This document shows positions 42,396 through 54,174 of a stretch of DNA of 64,000 bases, piece after piece. The notes below the pieces were generated by a model. That model did no database searches, was not told the DNA's origin, and saw nothing but the letters and a program-made list of their open reading frames with translations. The DNA is taken from positions 144,535,734-144,599,733 of the forward strand of contig CM043958.1 in assembly GCA_014529385.2 (NCBI GenBank), in the 5' to 3' direction. The position numbers and the translations under genes were made by a program. Position 1 is the stretch's first letter, and each line of letters starts with the position of its first letter. The stretch is from Adiantum capillus-veneris. Its lineage: Eukaryota; Streptophyta; Polypodiopsida; Polypodiales; Pteridaceae.

Positions 42396-44163
42396 TGGTG
42401 CAACCAAAGTTGGTCCGAGCTGGAAAGTGAACTATGCCAGGGAAAGGCTGCAGGCAAGTGCAATGCAAAAGGCTAGGGCAAGTACTAAGGTCCTGGGCAG
42501 GCTAGTGGTAGTGGAAATGTATGTCTAAAGAGGGTTTTTAGGTTAAAAAGGTTCAAGATAGGTCTAATTGTGATAGCAGGTGAAGTTTCTTGAAGTGTTG
42601 AGTCGGTGCTCAAGCATGTAGTGTTTGATGTGCTCTGCAAGTTGGTCCAGAGAGCTCCTCAAACGGAGTCCCGATGTGAAAGTTATGATTGCCCAAAGAT
42701 GGAATGCTTTGCAGATCTCCAACGAGCACGGCAGGTACGGACAAGTGGCCGAAAATGAAATCAGTGGGTACGCTTGTAAAACTCAAGCTGTGGAGCATGA
42801 CAACCTTTTCGGATTATCAATCGGGCTTCAAATGGGCAAGTTATGACCTGTGGAATATTTGCCGGGGGTAAGGTATGTGCTCACCGGGCCATGTTGATAA
42901 GCAGGTTGATAGAAGTTCTTTTGAGCTCGCTAGAGTTCTAGAAAGTGGCATGCAATATGGGAGTCAATCGCAATCTACGGTTCGCTGATCAGAGTGGTGA
43001 GCGTTGGGATACCTCCAAGCCAAGCTCGCAGAAAACCGAGAAAAAAGGTGGGTCGGGTTTTTCTCCAACGTTATGGGTCATCGTTCGAGGATGCGAGACA
43101 GCTGAAAGGTGGTGGGGTTCTTAGGATATGGCTTTGACGAGATGAAATTTGGTATGGTAGGATCGGTCGGGTAGCCGACAAACATGTGTGGGTAAAATCA
43201 CTTACCACATAGGAAATTGGCACTAAGAACCCCTCGGCTATAAATGCAAAAGGAAAGGAAGGCTCGAAGGTTGCATAAAGAAAAAGGCAAGGCAAGTGGT
43301 GGTTGGAGTTTGGAAAAAAGGGGTTCTCTCTACTCAAGGGAGGGCCAAAGAAAAAGAAATTCCTTCTTTTTTAAGATATCAGTTACACCCGCGTTATTGC
43401 TTGCAAGAAGAGGTTTTAGAGGGAGGGTGTGAAGAAGGAAAAAAAAGGGGAGGACAGCGTCTTCAAAAAATGAGAGGTTTTCTTTTGTTTTTTCTAGAGC
43501 TTAAGGAAGAGGAAGAAGAAAGGCTTCGTGCGTTTGGCGATCAAGGCTAGCACACATGTTGTTTGTGAAGGTGCTCGAAAGAGCAAGGGCCTTGCAGAAG
43601 AAGGAGCCAGCGAGGGCTGCCAAGAGGAAATGCTACTATCGAAGTGAAGCCAGAGGTGAATTTTCTCATCGAGGTTTGTGCCGACGGATTTGGTTTGTCG
43701 AGGGAGGTGTGTGCCCCTCTGTATGAAGCGGCGATGGCCATGGTGTAGCCTTGAGCACAGTTCATGGAGTTTGTACATGGTGTTTCTTTTGAAGGAGAAG
43801 CTTTCACTAGTGGTTTTGGCGTCGTCTCTCCGCCTTCCCCCCTTTCTTCTTTGCTCGTCTCCAGGGTGTGTGGTGTCAGTATGTGTGAGTGTGTGCACCC
43901 CCCTGGGCCCCCTCTGTGTGTGAGAGAGAAAGAGAGAGAGATGTTGAGATAGGGAAGAGCTAGAAGTGGGCAAGATTGGTGTGATCGTTGTCTGAGGATT
44001 GTGAAAAGCATGTGTGCATAGGGCAAAGTGCAAGCGAGGCCCTGCTAGTGTGAATCGTTTTTTTTTAAAGGTGTTTTCGAAAGGACAGGGGTGCTGTGAA
44101 TACCCTGAGCTATATAGGGGTAGTTATTTGTGTGTCGGGTGTGTTCCCCATTCCCCCTCTCCA
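42396..44163 (+). repeat. Element G 3' LTR
   Basis: 1,768 bp, co-linear with the 5' LTR with scattered substitutions and small indels, for example the shortened stretch near 43,275. A GA-rich run lies at about 43,922-43,942. Confidence 0.92.
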
Positions 44164-44167
44164 CCGT
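44164..44167. repeat. Element G target duplication CCGT, right copy
   Basis: Matches 38,322-38,325. Confidence 0.7.
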
Positions 44168-44190
44168 CATGTCAGGGACGACATGAATGC

Positions 44191-44202
44191 GGAAGGGGGG
44201 AA
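44191..44202 (+). promoter_or_regulatory. Element I polypurine tract
   Basis: GGAAGGGGGGAA directly before TGTTGACAGCC. The sequence just upstream, TCAGGGACGACATGAATGC, resembles the typical 3' end of a gypsy internal region. Confidence 0.8.
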
Positions 44203-44330
44203 TGTTGACAGCCAAACCCAGAAGGAGCTTTTTTAACTTTTTATATCATTATTTTTGAAGTGGAATGAAAATTTTGTAGTATTTGAGTGACCAATATTCT
44301 TTGTGGGAACAAGCCTCTAAGGAGGAATTG

Positions 44331-44338
44331 TATATAAG
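44331..44338 (+). promoter_or_regulatory. TATA box in family I LTR
   Basis: TATATAAG, with CCAAT about 40 bp upstream near 44,291 and the (GA)n tract 70 bp downstream. Confidence 0.55.
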
Positions 44339-44402
44339 CAAATTTTTGTAACCCTAAGCTGACTTTTAAACTAATCAAAGCCGAAATTTATTGTGCGTTG
44401 TG

Positions 44403-44405
<3 letters not shown>

Positions 44406-44479
<74 letters not shown>
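44406..44479. repeat. (GA)n microsatellite in family I LTR
   Basis: 37 GA units on the plus strand. The solo copy at 23,650-23,675 has only a short, broken GA run at the same place. Confidence 0.97.
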
Positions 44480-44482
<3 letters not shown>

Positions 44483-45096
44483 CTTCCCTACACACTCTAC
44501 GAAACCTCCATTGCAAAAGCAACACCGCCAATGTGTTAGCAACAGCTAGGGCTTCAATCCAATGTCAAGTTTGCACGATTCCGATATCATCGAGAAGTGA
44601 GCTCCTACGAGCTTTTGGGTGAGTTTTATTGTAAATTGTGTGTCTGTTTGGTGATTTCTTCATACCTATGGGTTTACGGCAAGTAGAGCTACCAATTAGG
44701 ATCTTACAAATCAAAAAGTGGTGACTTGTATTTTGCTGTCTATCTTTACACGCGATTGTCTCACGAGGTGGTTTGAAGTAGGCTACCAAGTCATAGTACA
44801 TAGGTTATTGATCTCTTGATGAGGAGAGTGTGTCCTATGAGTTTCGTGACATTTCAAATGTGTTTGGTCTAGTTTCAGATCGCATGAGCATCATAGGTTG
44901 AGTTGCTTTCCTTAGTGTATAGAACGGTTAGATTTGATTTCCTTGAGTAGAGATTGTCATAGAAGGTCAAGAAGGTGCTTGGCATTCATCTTCTTGTTTC
45001 CATGCGCCTATGGGTTAAGCTTTTTCCTTGACCAACATAGAGTTGTTAGTTTTGTTCTCGTTATGCTAGCGTCTGCTCGTGGTGTATCCACCAACA

Positions 45097-46680
45097 ATAT
45101 ACAGCTCATCAAAGAAATAAATCCAAAGAACAGGGATACTCTTTCTGAGTACTAATCCTTTGATGATGTTGATGAGGTTGAGGAAGGGAAAGAGGAATAC
45201 AAGCTCCATCAAGTACGCCTACAAAGAAGATCTATGCATCATAAAGATAACCTACCTATTTCTTAGATGTAAAGGTCTATGGAAGCGGCTCAAGCATGTA
45301 AGAGGACGATCTCTACAGAAAGAAATATGAAGAAAATAAAAATTTGGGAGCTGAGCTGAATGATGATGAACACAATCCACTGCAGCAACACAAATTAGAA
45401 ACATTAGAAAATATCAAACAATATAAAAGAAGAGCGGCCAAAGAAAATTTGAATATTGCTAGAGAAATGCCGCAAGGTATCCACAAGGAGATCAAGCGAA
45501 AAGAAGAGCAAAGAGCGCAATAGGACACCAAGAGACATAAAACGGACAATGACCTTGAGTCATCTGATGAATCAAAACTCTTGAAAGATGGAGAACAAGC
45601 CAAAGAGGGACAGTCACAACAAGAGAACAAAGAAGAAAAAGAAAAGGAGAAAATTGGAGAGGAGGGTGGTGTGGAGCCATTAAAAATACATACTGATATT
45701 CCACCAGACTCTAATCAACCAACCATCCCTCCTCCTACTCAAGCGTCTACGACTCAGGTAGTTAATCAAGAAACAACTAACCATGTATAAACCAAAGGAA
45801 ACAATAGAGCACGGGATAACAAAACCACCCACAATTCAAGCAGTGGCCATGATTGAAGACCAAAAATAAAAGGAGTAGTCCCAACCGAGACTTCAGGAGC
45901 AAGTAGACAAAGACAAGAGGGACGTGGAAACAAAGAAAGAAGAAGCAGTCACATCTAGACAACCGCAGGCTACAGAGACAATTCATATGTCTCCTCGCTC
46001 TAAGACCATCATAAAAGAAGGCAAGCGATTGGTCAACTCGTTTGACTTTGATGATCATTTGGAACAAATCAAACTTCAGTTCCAATGTCAAAGAGCACTC
46101 ACCAACCTAGCAAGAGTGGAGCTGGAAGAGACCTAAGCGGAAATATTAAAGGCAGTCATGGCAAATCAACAACTACAAAACAAGATTGAGGAACTACAAA
46201 GAATACAAATAGAGCTCCAACTTGAAGTACAAAGAGAGCAAGCAGACGTGGACCATTACTATCAAGAAGCTAAAGCCCCTTTAATGAAGCAAATACCAAT
46301 CTACGAGTTGAGCAACAACGGCTAGAGGAGGAGCTTGAAAGACAAAAGAATGTCAAGCTTAGGGAGTCTTATTGGGTGGTGAAAACCACACTCACCCAGC
46401 TCCTAGAAATGCAAGACACCACAGCCCCCGTTTCTACCTCATCAACACCAGCCTCAACTAAGAGATCAAGGATCTAAAGGATGCCTTAGCTCTAGAAAAT
46501 TATAACCAACTAATTATGACCGCAAGGCACAAGGAAATTCAGAGCCAAAAAGATGATGAGATCAAGCTACTAAGAGAGCAATTGGCTAATGAGAGATACC
46601 CCTCCCCAGGGGACTATGTACAAAATATACAGTTTACACCTTTATACAATTTTCAATATACTTTAGATTTATAGAAGTGT
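45097..46680 (+). pseudogene. Decayed acidic / coiled-coil ORF
   Basis: A series of plus-strand fragments with consistent composition: LQQHKLETLENIKQYKRRAAKENLNIAREM around 45,380-45,470, KRHKTDNDLESSDESKLLK and KEKEKIGEEGG at 45,530-45,670, SPRSKTIIKEGKRLVNSFDFDDHLEQIKLQFQCQ at 45,990-46,090, and QLQNKIEELQRIQIELQLEVQREQADVDHYYQEA at 46,170-46,270. The last block has heptad-like Leu/Ile spacing. There are at least six stops or shifts. It could be a gag-like or structural ORF of an unknown element, or a dead host gene. Not recognised. Confidence 0.5.
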
Positions 46681-46852
46681 TTGCATAGGGGAGGAGTTCT
46701 CAACGCCCGACCAAGCATGGAGTTTAGGCCATGAGACGGACTACATCCAGAGGAACTTAGCGACTAGTGCTACCCCTGAATGGGTATTACGAATAAAAGC
46801 ATAATCAAGGAAAATATAACATTGTGGAGGGGGACTATATGTGTACACCGCA

Positions 46853-46956
<104 letters not shown>

Positions 46957-49100
46957 ATATATTGGAGGGTGAAATAGAGTGCACAGAGACATGACAGAAT
47001 GAAAACAAAAAATCTTTAAATGCCCCATCTAAATGAGACAGGCAACCATGTATTAATGCAATGACAAATCTGGGTATACCGCAACATAAAAAAGAATATG
47101 ACAAAATAACTAGCGAACACCAAACCAGGTGTAGGGATCAACCAGTCCACCCATCCACTTCCACTCTACTATGGACATAGAGAATTTCACTTCGTTGGGA
47201 GCGAGCTAGAACACCTCCAACATACCTGAGCCAGACATAAGTTGAGGCTGCTTCACCTCCCTCCATGAACCCAAGCTTTGAAAGGATCCCAAATACCAGT
47301 AGGTGGTAGGGTATCAACATCAACCATACCAGTTCATCATCAAGTGTTTAGGCAAAGCCAAGGCAAAATCCCCAACGCGTTAGCTGTGTAGATCGTTCAA
47401 CCCATGATGCACTAACCGTGTAGATGAGCCTAATAAAAAGAAGAACTAATCAGCACACCGATCCAGCAAAGCCCCAGGTCAATGACCCTTTTATCTAAGG
47501 CTAAGCGATGTAGGTGATCCTAGTCTTGTAGTGATGCTGCCATGAGAAACATAACATGTGAGTCCAATCATAATAGCACCTTCCATATGCACAAACAATC
47601 TTTTTCAAGCAGTTAGACTGTACATGGTCGCTACCCTTACCCATCTACCATAAACCATTCAGACCACTTCATAATCTAATCCCAAAACCATAAACCATAA
47701 TCCAATTACATCACACGGGTGAGTACTCCACCCAACTTGGGTGAGGCACAACTAATCCTGCATAACCACTTTAGAACATAACAAGACTAAAAAAATCCAG
47801 TAGCATTTTGGTATTATAACTATACTTTTAAAAAAACCAAGAGCCACACCGGCTTTCACCATAAAATTCACAACTATAATCCATGAGAGAATCTCAGCCC
47901 TTATCCACAAATTATATTCTCACTGAACCAACTCCCACACTTGGAGTTTGACATATCCATTGCATTCAATCGGAGTCCACACACACAACCCTTAATACAT
48001 GAGCTTTCTATGCATAAAATAAGTCCGACCAAAAACTGAACATGATAAAAAAATCCAATTTTGACAACATCTAATCGTGCAAATTTGATGCATCATATTT
48101 GCACTTCACCTCTCTAGCACATAGAGCTAGTTTTGATCCAGAAAGGTGGAAAGCAATCATACCCATGCACATGAGGCATACACATCTATCCATAAGGTTC
48201 CATACATCATATCATATCATTCCATCACCATAATCATAATGCAAAACAGCTCCGACCCTTAGGTCGACCATAAACCATAACTTCACGCATATGCAAAAAA
48301 CAACCTTTTTATCATTTTTAGGAGCATACATAACATGAAAATGAAGGTATTTGGTCTCAAAACAATGCATCAAGAACAATCCATAATATAGACTAACACT
48401 CTATCACATCACTTTTCCCATTTGACACACACAACAAACGGTAACACAGGAAGAAAGCCACTTTATTCATATCTGCCTATGCGGTTCGGATTGACTAACC
48501 ATATACCCTCACATGAGTTTATGGACATCCAATAATTGAAATCAACTCACCAAAATAAATCATAAATCATACATAACGGCTCGGTTAACTCACGACGTCA
48601 TATGGTACTCCGCCTGGTAGCACCCCTACACGTGTAGGTAAACTCGATTATGAAGGGATTGATAGCTCACATATCCAAGGTGATAAAGGAGACCTAAATA
48701 CATTTATCATCAAGTTTAATCAAGCTTTTAATTTGAATATGTGGGTTTGTCCATCCGGTGAACCTATATAGTGGTTCCCTAAGGAGCTCGGGGTCCAAAA
48801 TTTTGACAGTGCAGTGGGCAACAAGCTGTTTTGTGACCACATATCTCTTAGCTCGTGCATGATTTTTACATGACATCCAAAGATAAAATGTTCTAAATGG
48901 TGTGTTTTATCTCTCGTTTAAACGGTTTGGGCTTATTCATAACTGTTTTTGAGTTATGACCAAAACAGTGTTCCTACCGCTTTTATGACATGAAACGAAA
49001 AGCGCTTTTTATGCACGGACATGATCATAAACACATCTTGTGCATAAATCAGTGTGTTAAACATGATAAAATAATCATGGGGCAACTTCATACGCACTCA
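46957..49100. other. Unassigned AT-rich DNA
   Basis: About 2.1 kb without a supported gene. Sequence style (phrases such as CATAAACCATAA and ACATCATATCAT) suggests old LTR or intergenic DNA. No partner repeat was found in the window. Confidence 0.45.
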
Positions 49101-49157
49101 AAAAATCCACACATACACTCGTATGTATGGATTTTTCATACACTCGTATATGAAAAA
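49101..49157. repeat. Two overlapping hairpins
   Basis: Arms 49,101-49,116 and 49,121-49,136 pair 15 of 16 bases around a 4-base loop ACTC. Arms 49,132-49,140 and 49,149-49,157 (TTTTTCATA / TATGAAAAA) pair perfectly around an 8-base loop. They share TTTTT, so only one can form at a time. Both loops contain CACTC/ACTC before GTAT. Confidence 0.6.
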
Positions 49158-49611
49158 ACAATCACCGAGAGGGTGTCTACTCAGAAAAACGACATAGAGA
49201 GAGAGATATGATGATGGCTATGGAGTTTCGAGCTTCTTACCGTGCTTTAGAATTGATTAGGGACTGTCAATAGGCTTCTTGCTTTTTTGCAAGAGAGCGG
49301 CGATGAGAGCTACGTAGAGGTGTTCACCATGAGAGCTTTTAGAGTACGCGTACATCGTGAAACGAGAGAGGAGATAGTAATCAGGTAGAGAGAGAGTATC
49401 CTTCTTCTTCTTATTCTTCTTCCTGTAAATGAGAGAGAAGAGCTTATGGAGATGGTGATGAAGAGCTTGGACCACTTTGTATAATAGGTACGTATTGCCT
49501 CGCGATAGTAGATACAACAGACGGCACTGAAAACTGAGCACTCCCTGCCAATTTATAGGCACTGCAGCAAGCCAGAGTGATGCCCAAGGCAAGCTACTAG
49601 CGTCCCCTCTC
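49158..49611. other. Unassigned flank of element F
   Basis: Purine/pyrimidine-rich DNA with GAGAGA and TTCTTC runs, and no supported gene. It meets the truncated 3' LTR of F at about 49,612. Confidence 0.45.
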
Positions 49612-49774
49612 AATGAAGATGGAGAAGATGGAAAGATTAAGCATTGAAGCATGGCTCTTGGTTGGATTTGCATTCCATAGCCAAGAGTGTTGGTGTAGGC
49701 TCTCACTTCTCACAAGCTTGGAGAAGGAGGTGGAGTTCCTCTACTTTCACCGAGTGAGAATGAATCCACAAAAT

Positions 49775-49881
<107 letters not shown>

Positions 49882-50332
49882 GTATACCCCCCAACACACC
49901 CCTTGCTTGCTTGGGGTGAGTTCTACCTTTTTCTCATGCCTCAAGCTCATTGGACCCCTCTCCCCCTAGCTAATCACATGCAGCATGCATTTCAAGCATG
50001 GTTAGTCTTTGGACAAGTTTCCTCCTTACCCCTTAGAGAGAGAGAGATTGAAAATATCTAGATATTTGTTGGATGGAACTAGAAGCTCATTGGACCCCTC
50101 TTTAGCCCAACCAATAGCATTCAAGCATACCATGTGGCTAAGCATAGGGAGAGTCTGACATGTGTCCCATGTTCCCCTTGAGAAAAGGGGTGCCCTTTGG
50201 ATGAGTGGGAGGTTGAGTCAAAGGTTCCCCTAACTTTGGGGATCTCCTCCTCCTTTGTAGGGTCTCTTTTTGACTCAAGCACCTTACCCCCCATGCATGG
50301 GATTCTCAAGCACCTTCCTCTTTAAGTATGAA

Positions 50333-50547
50333 AAGCACCTCAAGTACCTTAGTCATCAAGCATGACAAGCACCTCAAGCACCTTAGTCATCAAGCACAAA
50401 AAGCACCTCAAGCACCTTAGTCATCAAGCACGAAAATCACCTCAAGCACCTTAGCCATCAAGCACAAAAACACCTCAAGCACCTTAGTCATCAAGCACGA
50501 CAAGCACCTCAAGCACCTTAGTCATCAAGCACGACAAGCACCTCAAA
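50333..50547. repeat. 33-34-bp minisatellite in F 3' LTR
   Basis: Units of AAGCACCTCAAGCACC followed by TTAGTCATCAAGCACGAC start at about 50,333, 50,367, 50,401, 50,434, 50,467, 50,502 and 50,535. The 5' LTR has only about 1.5 units (56,931-56,978), so the array expanded in one LTR. Confidence 0.92.
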
Positions 50548-50614
50548 CTTATGCTGTGTTCCCACCTCAAGGTCAGCCCTAGCTTGCCTAAGGTCAAAGG
50601 ACTTTTAACACTAA

Positions 50615-50706
50615 CCATCTCTCATTTGGACCCCTTTACCATTGGCCCCATGTTGACAGACCATCTCTCATTTGGACCCCTTTACCATTGGCCCCGTGTT
50701 GAGATA
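50615..50706. repeat. Local duplication in F 3' LTR
   Basis: Two copies of CCATCTCTCATTTGGACCCC followed by TTTACCATTGGCCCC, about 47 bp apart. The 5' LTR has one copy near 57,124. Confidence 0.88.
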
Positions 50707-50822
50707 GCTCTATAAGCACATGTCTATATTCTAACCCTTGTTCACTTTTATTATCCCACATTAAATGATCAGTTTAATATGATAAAATCATTTGGGTTGG
50801 TTAGATATTAGATATTATGACA

Positions 50823-50835
50823 TTAGCTCTCTCTT
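50823..50835 (-). promoter_or_regulatory. Element F polypurine tract
   Basis: On the minus strand AAGAGAGAGCTAA directly precedes the LTR start TGTCATAA. Confidence 0.88.
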
Positions 50836-51212
50836 GAAATCATAGTCGTCCTCGACTAGAGGTAAGAGAGATAAAGCCATAGTCATTAGTCAACTCGTCT
50901 TAGCAGGTAGAGGATCCCTTTTTACCCTACGACATCATTCAGAGATGGGTGACTAATCCATTTGGTGCTTGGGAGACATAGATACCGCAAGCATGTCTGC
51001 TCCTTAGTCCATTTCATCCTCCCAAGTAGAGTGACAAATTCTACATGGTGTTTGAGAGACGTCGTCATCACAAACATGATTCTTAGTATGCATACTACTT
51101 AAATTTGTGCACAATAAAAATAGAATTAGTCTAATAAGACAAAAACATTGATTGTTTAAAAGAAACAGTACATTTGCTTACTCTAATGTAGCATTGTAAG
51201 CGTTGACAAGGT

Positions 51213-51791
51213 TCATACTATCCTTAAGCTAGATTCCTTGCATACATCTAGCATCTTCAAAAGGATAATTTTTAAACTTAATAAGATACCATCGGATAAT
51301 CTTACCATGTTGTAGTACCTTGTCTTCATGTCAAGGATAGCTTTGGGTTGTAGCACCTCTTCTTGGTCTTTGATTTCGGGAGGGTCTTCAATAATTGGTT
51401 CATTTGGAGGCTCTCCTTTGTAGGGCTTAAGTAGGCTCACATGAAAAGCATTGTGTATGACCCAATGGTTAGGCAACTTGAGTTTATAATCCACTTAATT
51501 GATTGGCTTCAAAATTTGAAAAGGACCATAGTATCTTCTTGCTAGTTTAGCATGATACTTTTGATGGCCCGTAGGATTTTTGCCCGTTGTTTGGCTCAAT
51601 TGAGCCTTAGAATACTTAAGTAAGACCCAATCATTTTCATTGAACATTAAGGCACCTCTGTGCTTGTCAGCAGCAGCTTTTTGCCTTAGTTGAGAGATGG
51701 ATATAGCCTCCTTAATCTTTTGAAAAGATGCTTGCAGGTCACGGCTATACTCATCGGCAGCAAAGATCTTTCCATGTACTTTAAGTAGCAA
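51213..51791 (-). pseudogene. Element F integrase C-terminus and chromodomain-like tail
   Basis: The frame 51,791-51,495 reads KAAADKHRGALMFNENDWVLLKYSKAQLSQTTGKNPTGHQKYHAKLA, YYGPFQILKPIN and stops at 51,495. The frame 51,494-51,213 goes on YKLKLPNHWVIHNAFHVSLLKPYKGEPP and EVLQPKAILDMKTR; the chromodomain then runs out of frame. The GPF/Y-type module and the tail match element E. Confidence 0.85.
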
Positions 51792-51809
51792 GGGACTTTT
51801 AGGTCTTCC

Positions 51810-52409
51810 CTAGATGATTTCAAAAGATGATTTTCCCGTAGAAGTATGGATAGTATTATTATACGCATACTCTACAAGAGGTAAGTAATTTTCCCATTGT
51901 GAGCGTTGATCTACTTCTATAGCATAGGTCTTTAGTAGATCAAGAACCATACGATTGGCTATCTCACTTTGGCCATCCGTTTGTGGGTGATAGGCTGAAG
52001 AGAAATTTAATCTTGTACCTAGATTTTTGAAGAGACCTTTCCAAAAATTACTGGTCATTCTAGGATCTCTATCTGACACAATGGATGTTGGCAATCCATG
52101 GTGTTTGAAAATCTTGGATATGAAGAGAGTTTCCATTTGGTGTGCCTTAATAGTCTTCTTGACAGGGATAAAGTGTGCTTGCTTGCTAAACCTATCGACT
52201 CTTGTCCATATTTCCATATTCCCATGGATAGACTTGGGTAATCCAAACATAAATTCCATGGATATACTCTCCCATGGTGAATTAGGGATTGGCAATGGCT
52301 GGAGTAATCTAGGTTGCTTCCCTCTATCATACTTGGTCTTTTGGCATACCACACATTTTGAAACATACTCTTGTATGTCCACTTTCATGGTAGGCCAATA
52401 AAAGTACAT
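51810..52409 (-). CDS. Element F integrase
   Basis: 199 open codons, the best-preserved integrase here. It has YFYWPTMKVDIQEYVSKCVVCQKTKYDRG (Cys pair of the HHCC finger), PWESISMEFMFGLPKS (first catalytic Asp changed to Glu), SIVSDRDPRMTSNFWKGLF (second Asp) and LNFSSAYHPQTDGQSEIANR (Glu). It then runs through ENYLPLVEYAYNNTIHTSTGKSSFE. The enzyme inserts the cDNA; the Asp-to-Glu change would likely cripple it. The His pair lies upstream in degraded sequence. Confidence 0.92.
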   Translation of the reverse strand: MYFYWPTMKVDIQEYVSKCVVCQKTKYDRGKQPRLLQPLPIPNSPWESISMEFMFGLPKSIHGNMEIWTRVDRFSKQAHFIPVKKTIKAHQMETLFISKIFKHHGLPTSIVSDRDPRMTSNFWKGLFKNLGTRLNFSSAYHPQTDGQSEIANRMVLDLLKTYAIEVDQRSQWENYLPLVEYAYNNTIHTSTGKSSFEII

Positions 52410-52930
52410 CTCTACTCCTCAAAGGGTAGGTTGAATGCCGCATAGGGAGGAGCATGGGATTCATACATGACTTTCTCACGAAGGGAGTGGGTAACACATA
52501 GCCTATTGCCATGGAGAACATGACCATCCTAAAAGGTGAATGGTTCCTCTTTCTTACCCAAAGCAAGGGCTGCCATTATGGCTTTAAAGTCAAGGTCGGT
52601 AGCAAACTCATCTATCATAGAAGATAGATTGTTGTGAGTTGCTATAGACACAGCATCAACTTTTGGTCGTCGTGAAAGTGCATCATCCACTTGATAGTGC
52701 TTACCAGTAATGTGAGCAATGTGGAAATTAAATTGCGAAAGATAATTTGCTCACCTCATTTGTTTTTCGGAAAGCTTTGTTTGCGTCATGAAGTAGTTGA
52801 GACTTTGATGGTATGTTCGTAAAATGAATGGAGTCCCCAATAGATAGTGCTTCCATGTGTCTAGGACATGTAGAAAAGCTAACAACTCTTTCTCATAAAT
52901 GTCTAAGACCCGTTCATCCATATTGAGCCT
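52410..52930 (-). pseudogene. Element F RNase H C-terminal part
   Basis: Broken minus-strand frames read IYEKELLAFLHVLDTWKHYLLGTPFIL, HQSLNYFMTQTKLSEKQMR, FNFHIAHITGKHYQVDDALSRRP and NRLCVTHSLREKVMYESHAPPYA. These match element E 24,303-24,740 and the spacer before the integrase finger. Confidence 0.83.
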
Positions 52931-53413
52931 TCAGCTCTCATATGCTATGGCATGCCCTTCTTGAAGCAAGACTGCTCCAAGGCAATCACCACAAGCATCA
53001 CATTGGACCTCAAATGGCTTTGAGAGATCCGGAAGCATAAGGAATGGTTGGGAGGTAAGCTTCTCTTTGAGCTTGTCAAAAGCATTTTGCTCCTTAGCAG
53101 TCCATGAATACTTAACATTTTTCTTTGTTAAGTCATGTAATGGTCCTGCTATCTGAGAGAATTTTGCTATGAAGCGTCTATAGTATGCACACATACCAAT
53201 AAAACTTCTTAGCTCATGTACATTCCTTGTATTAGGCCATGCTTTTATTACCTCAAACTTTGATGGATCCATATGAATACCATCTTGAGAGATAATATGA
53301 CCTAAGTATTGAATCTCTTGAAGGAAAAATTTACTTTTCTTTTGATTGAGAAAAAGCTTATTCTCCCTTAATGCTTGAAAAATCACTTGGAGATGTTGCT
53401 TGTGTTCCTCCAA
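52931..53413 (-). CDS. Element F RT thumb / RNase H N-terminal part
   Basis: 160 open codons: EEHKQHLQVIFQALRENKLFLNQKKSKFF, YLGHIISQDGIHMDPSKFEVI, LRSFIGMCAYYRRFI, KEQNAFDKLKEKLTSQPFLMLPDLSKPFEVQCDACGDCLGAVLLQEGHAIAYES. The Asp in QCDACG is the first RNase H catalytic residue. This is the segment that element E has lost to the family I LTR. Confidence 0.9.
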   Translation of the reverse strand: MEEHKQHLQVIFQALRENKLFLNQKKSKFFLQEIQYLGHIISQDGIHMDPSKFEVIKAWPNTRNVHELRSFIGMCAYYRRFIAKFSQIAGPLHDLTKKNVKYSWTAKEQNAFDKLKEKLTSQPFLMLPDLSKPFEVQCDACGDCLGAVLLQEGHAIAYES

Positions 53414-54174
53414 GGACTTGGAGTATCATCACAGAATACTCCAGTGAATTTGCGGTAGGGTCTTTAAAAAATTTCCATTAATTGATTGAATGGAGCTCGT
53501 GCATTAGTCAATCCAAAAGGCATGACTAGATATTCATAAAAGCCAAATGTTGTACAAAATGCGGTCTTTAGGATATCTTCATTCACTATTCTTATTTGAT
53601 GGTAGCCACTTTTAATGTCAATCCTACTGAAGTAGATAGAGCCTTATAGCTTATCAAATAGATCTTCTATCCGATGTACGGGAAATCTGTTTTTGATAGT
53701 GATATGGTTTAATGCGTGATAGTCCACACACATGCAGTATGTACCATCTTTCTTATGCACCAAAAGGACTAGAGAACAAAAGGGAGAGGAGCTAGGCCTC
53801 ACCATCCCTTTGTCTACCAATTCTTGTACTTACCTCATGATCTCCTCTTGTTGAGCTTGGGAAACTCGATAAGAAGGTTTGTTAGGTGGTGAGCTTCCTG
53901 ATAGGAGCTCAATTCAATGGTCGTCATCCCCTTGTTTTGGAGGTAAGTCCATATGGATATCATTGATGAACACATCTTGGAATCCTTTTAGAAAGTTAGA
54001 CAACTCTAAGTCTTCTTGATTCCTACCATTCACCTTTGATGAAACATTAGGACCTCTTAGGGACTCTTTGACAAAAATCATGTACGCAAAAACTGAGCTC
54101 TTCACTGAGTTATCACAAGCAAGAGGATTTAAAAGTGGTATAGTACGACCAGACTCATTAGCATATATATACAT
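53414..54174 (-). pseudogene. Element F reverse transcriptase N-terminal part
   Basis: The frame 54,174-53,914 has MYIYANESGRTIPLL, SSVFAYMIFVKESL and LSNFLKGFQDVFINDIHMDLP. After stops it continues [71 protein letters not shown] and GVF, a stop, DD. The FFDD catalytic site is broken by that stop near 53,430. Confidence 0.85.

Larger units (their letters stand above)
38326..44163 (+). mobile_element. Gag-only LTR element G (non-autonomous)
   Basis: 5,838-bp plus-strand element with LTRs of 1,760 and 1,768 bp, a primer-site candidate, a polypurine tract and a 4-bp duplication CCGT at both ends. The internal 2.3 kb encodes Gag followed by an acidic and helix-repeat region. No protease, RT or integrase motif is present. 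It is inserted about 40 bp before the 3' LTR of element I. H is its inverted relative. Confidence 0.9.
44203..45096 (+). repeat. Family I LTR (3' LTR)
   Basis: 894 bp from TGTTGACAGCC to CACCAACA. It follows a polypurine tract and so is read as a 3' LTR. It has a TATATAAG at 44,331-44,338 and a (GA)n tract at 44,406-44,479. A second, partial copy of the family is at 23,512-24,302. No 5' LTR of this copy is seen. Confidence 0.78.

Noticed and set aside
47130-49600. Possible additional LTR element
   Set aside because: Sequence style is LTR-like, but no paired repeat, primer site or polypurine tract could be identified.
50333-50547. Direct repeats that could be mistaken for a CRISPR array
   Set aside because: Units are contiguous 33-34-bp minisatellite repeats without unique spacers, inside a plant retrotransposon LTR.
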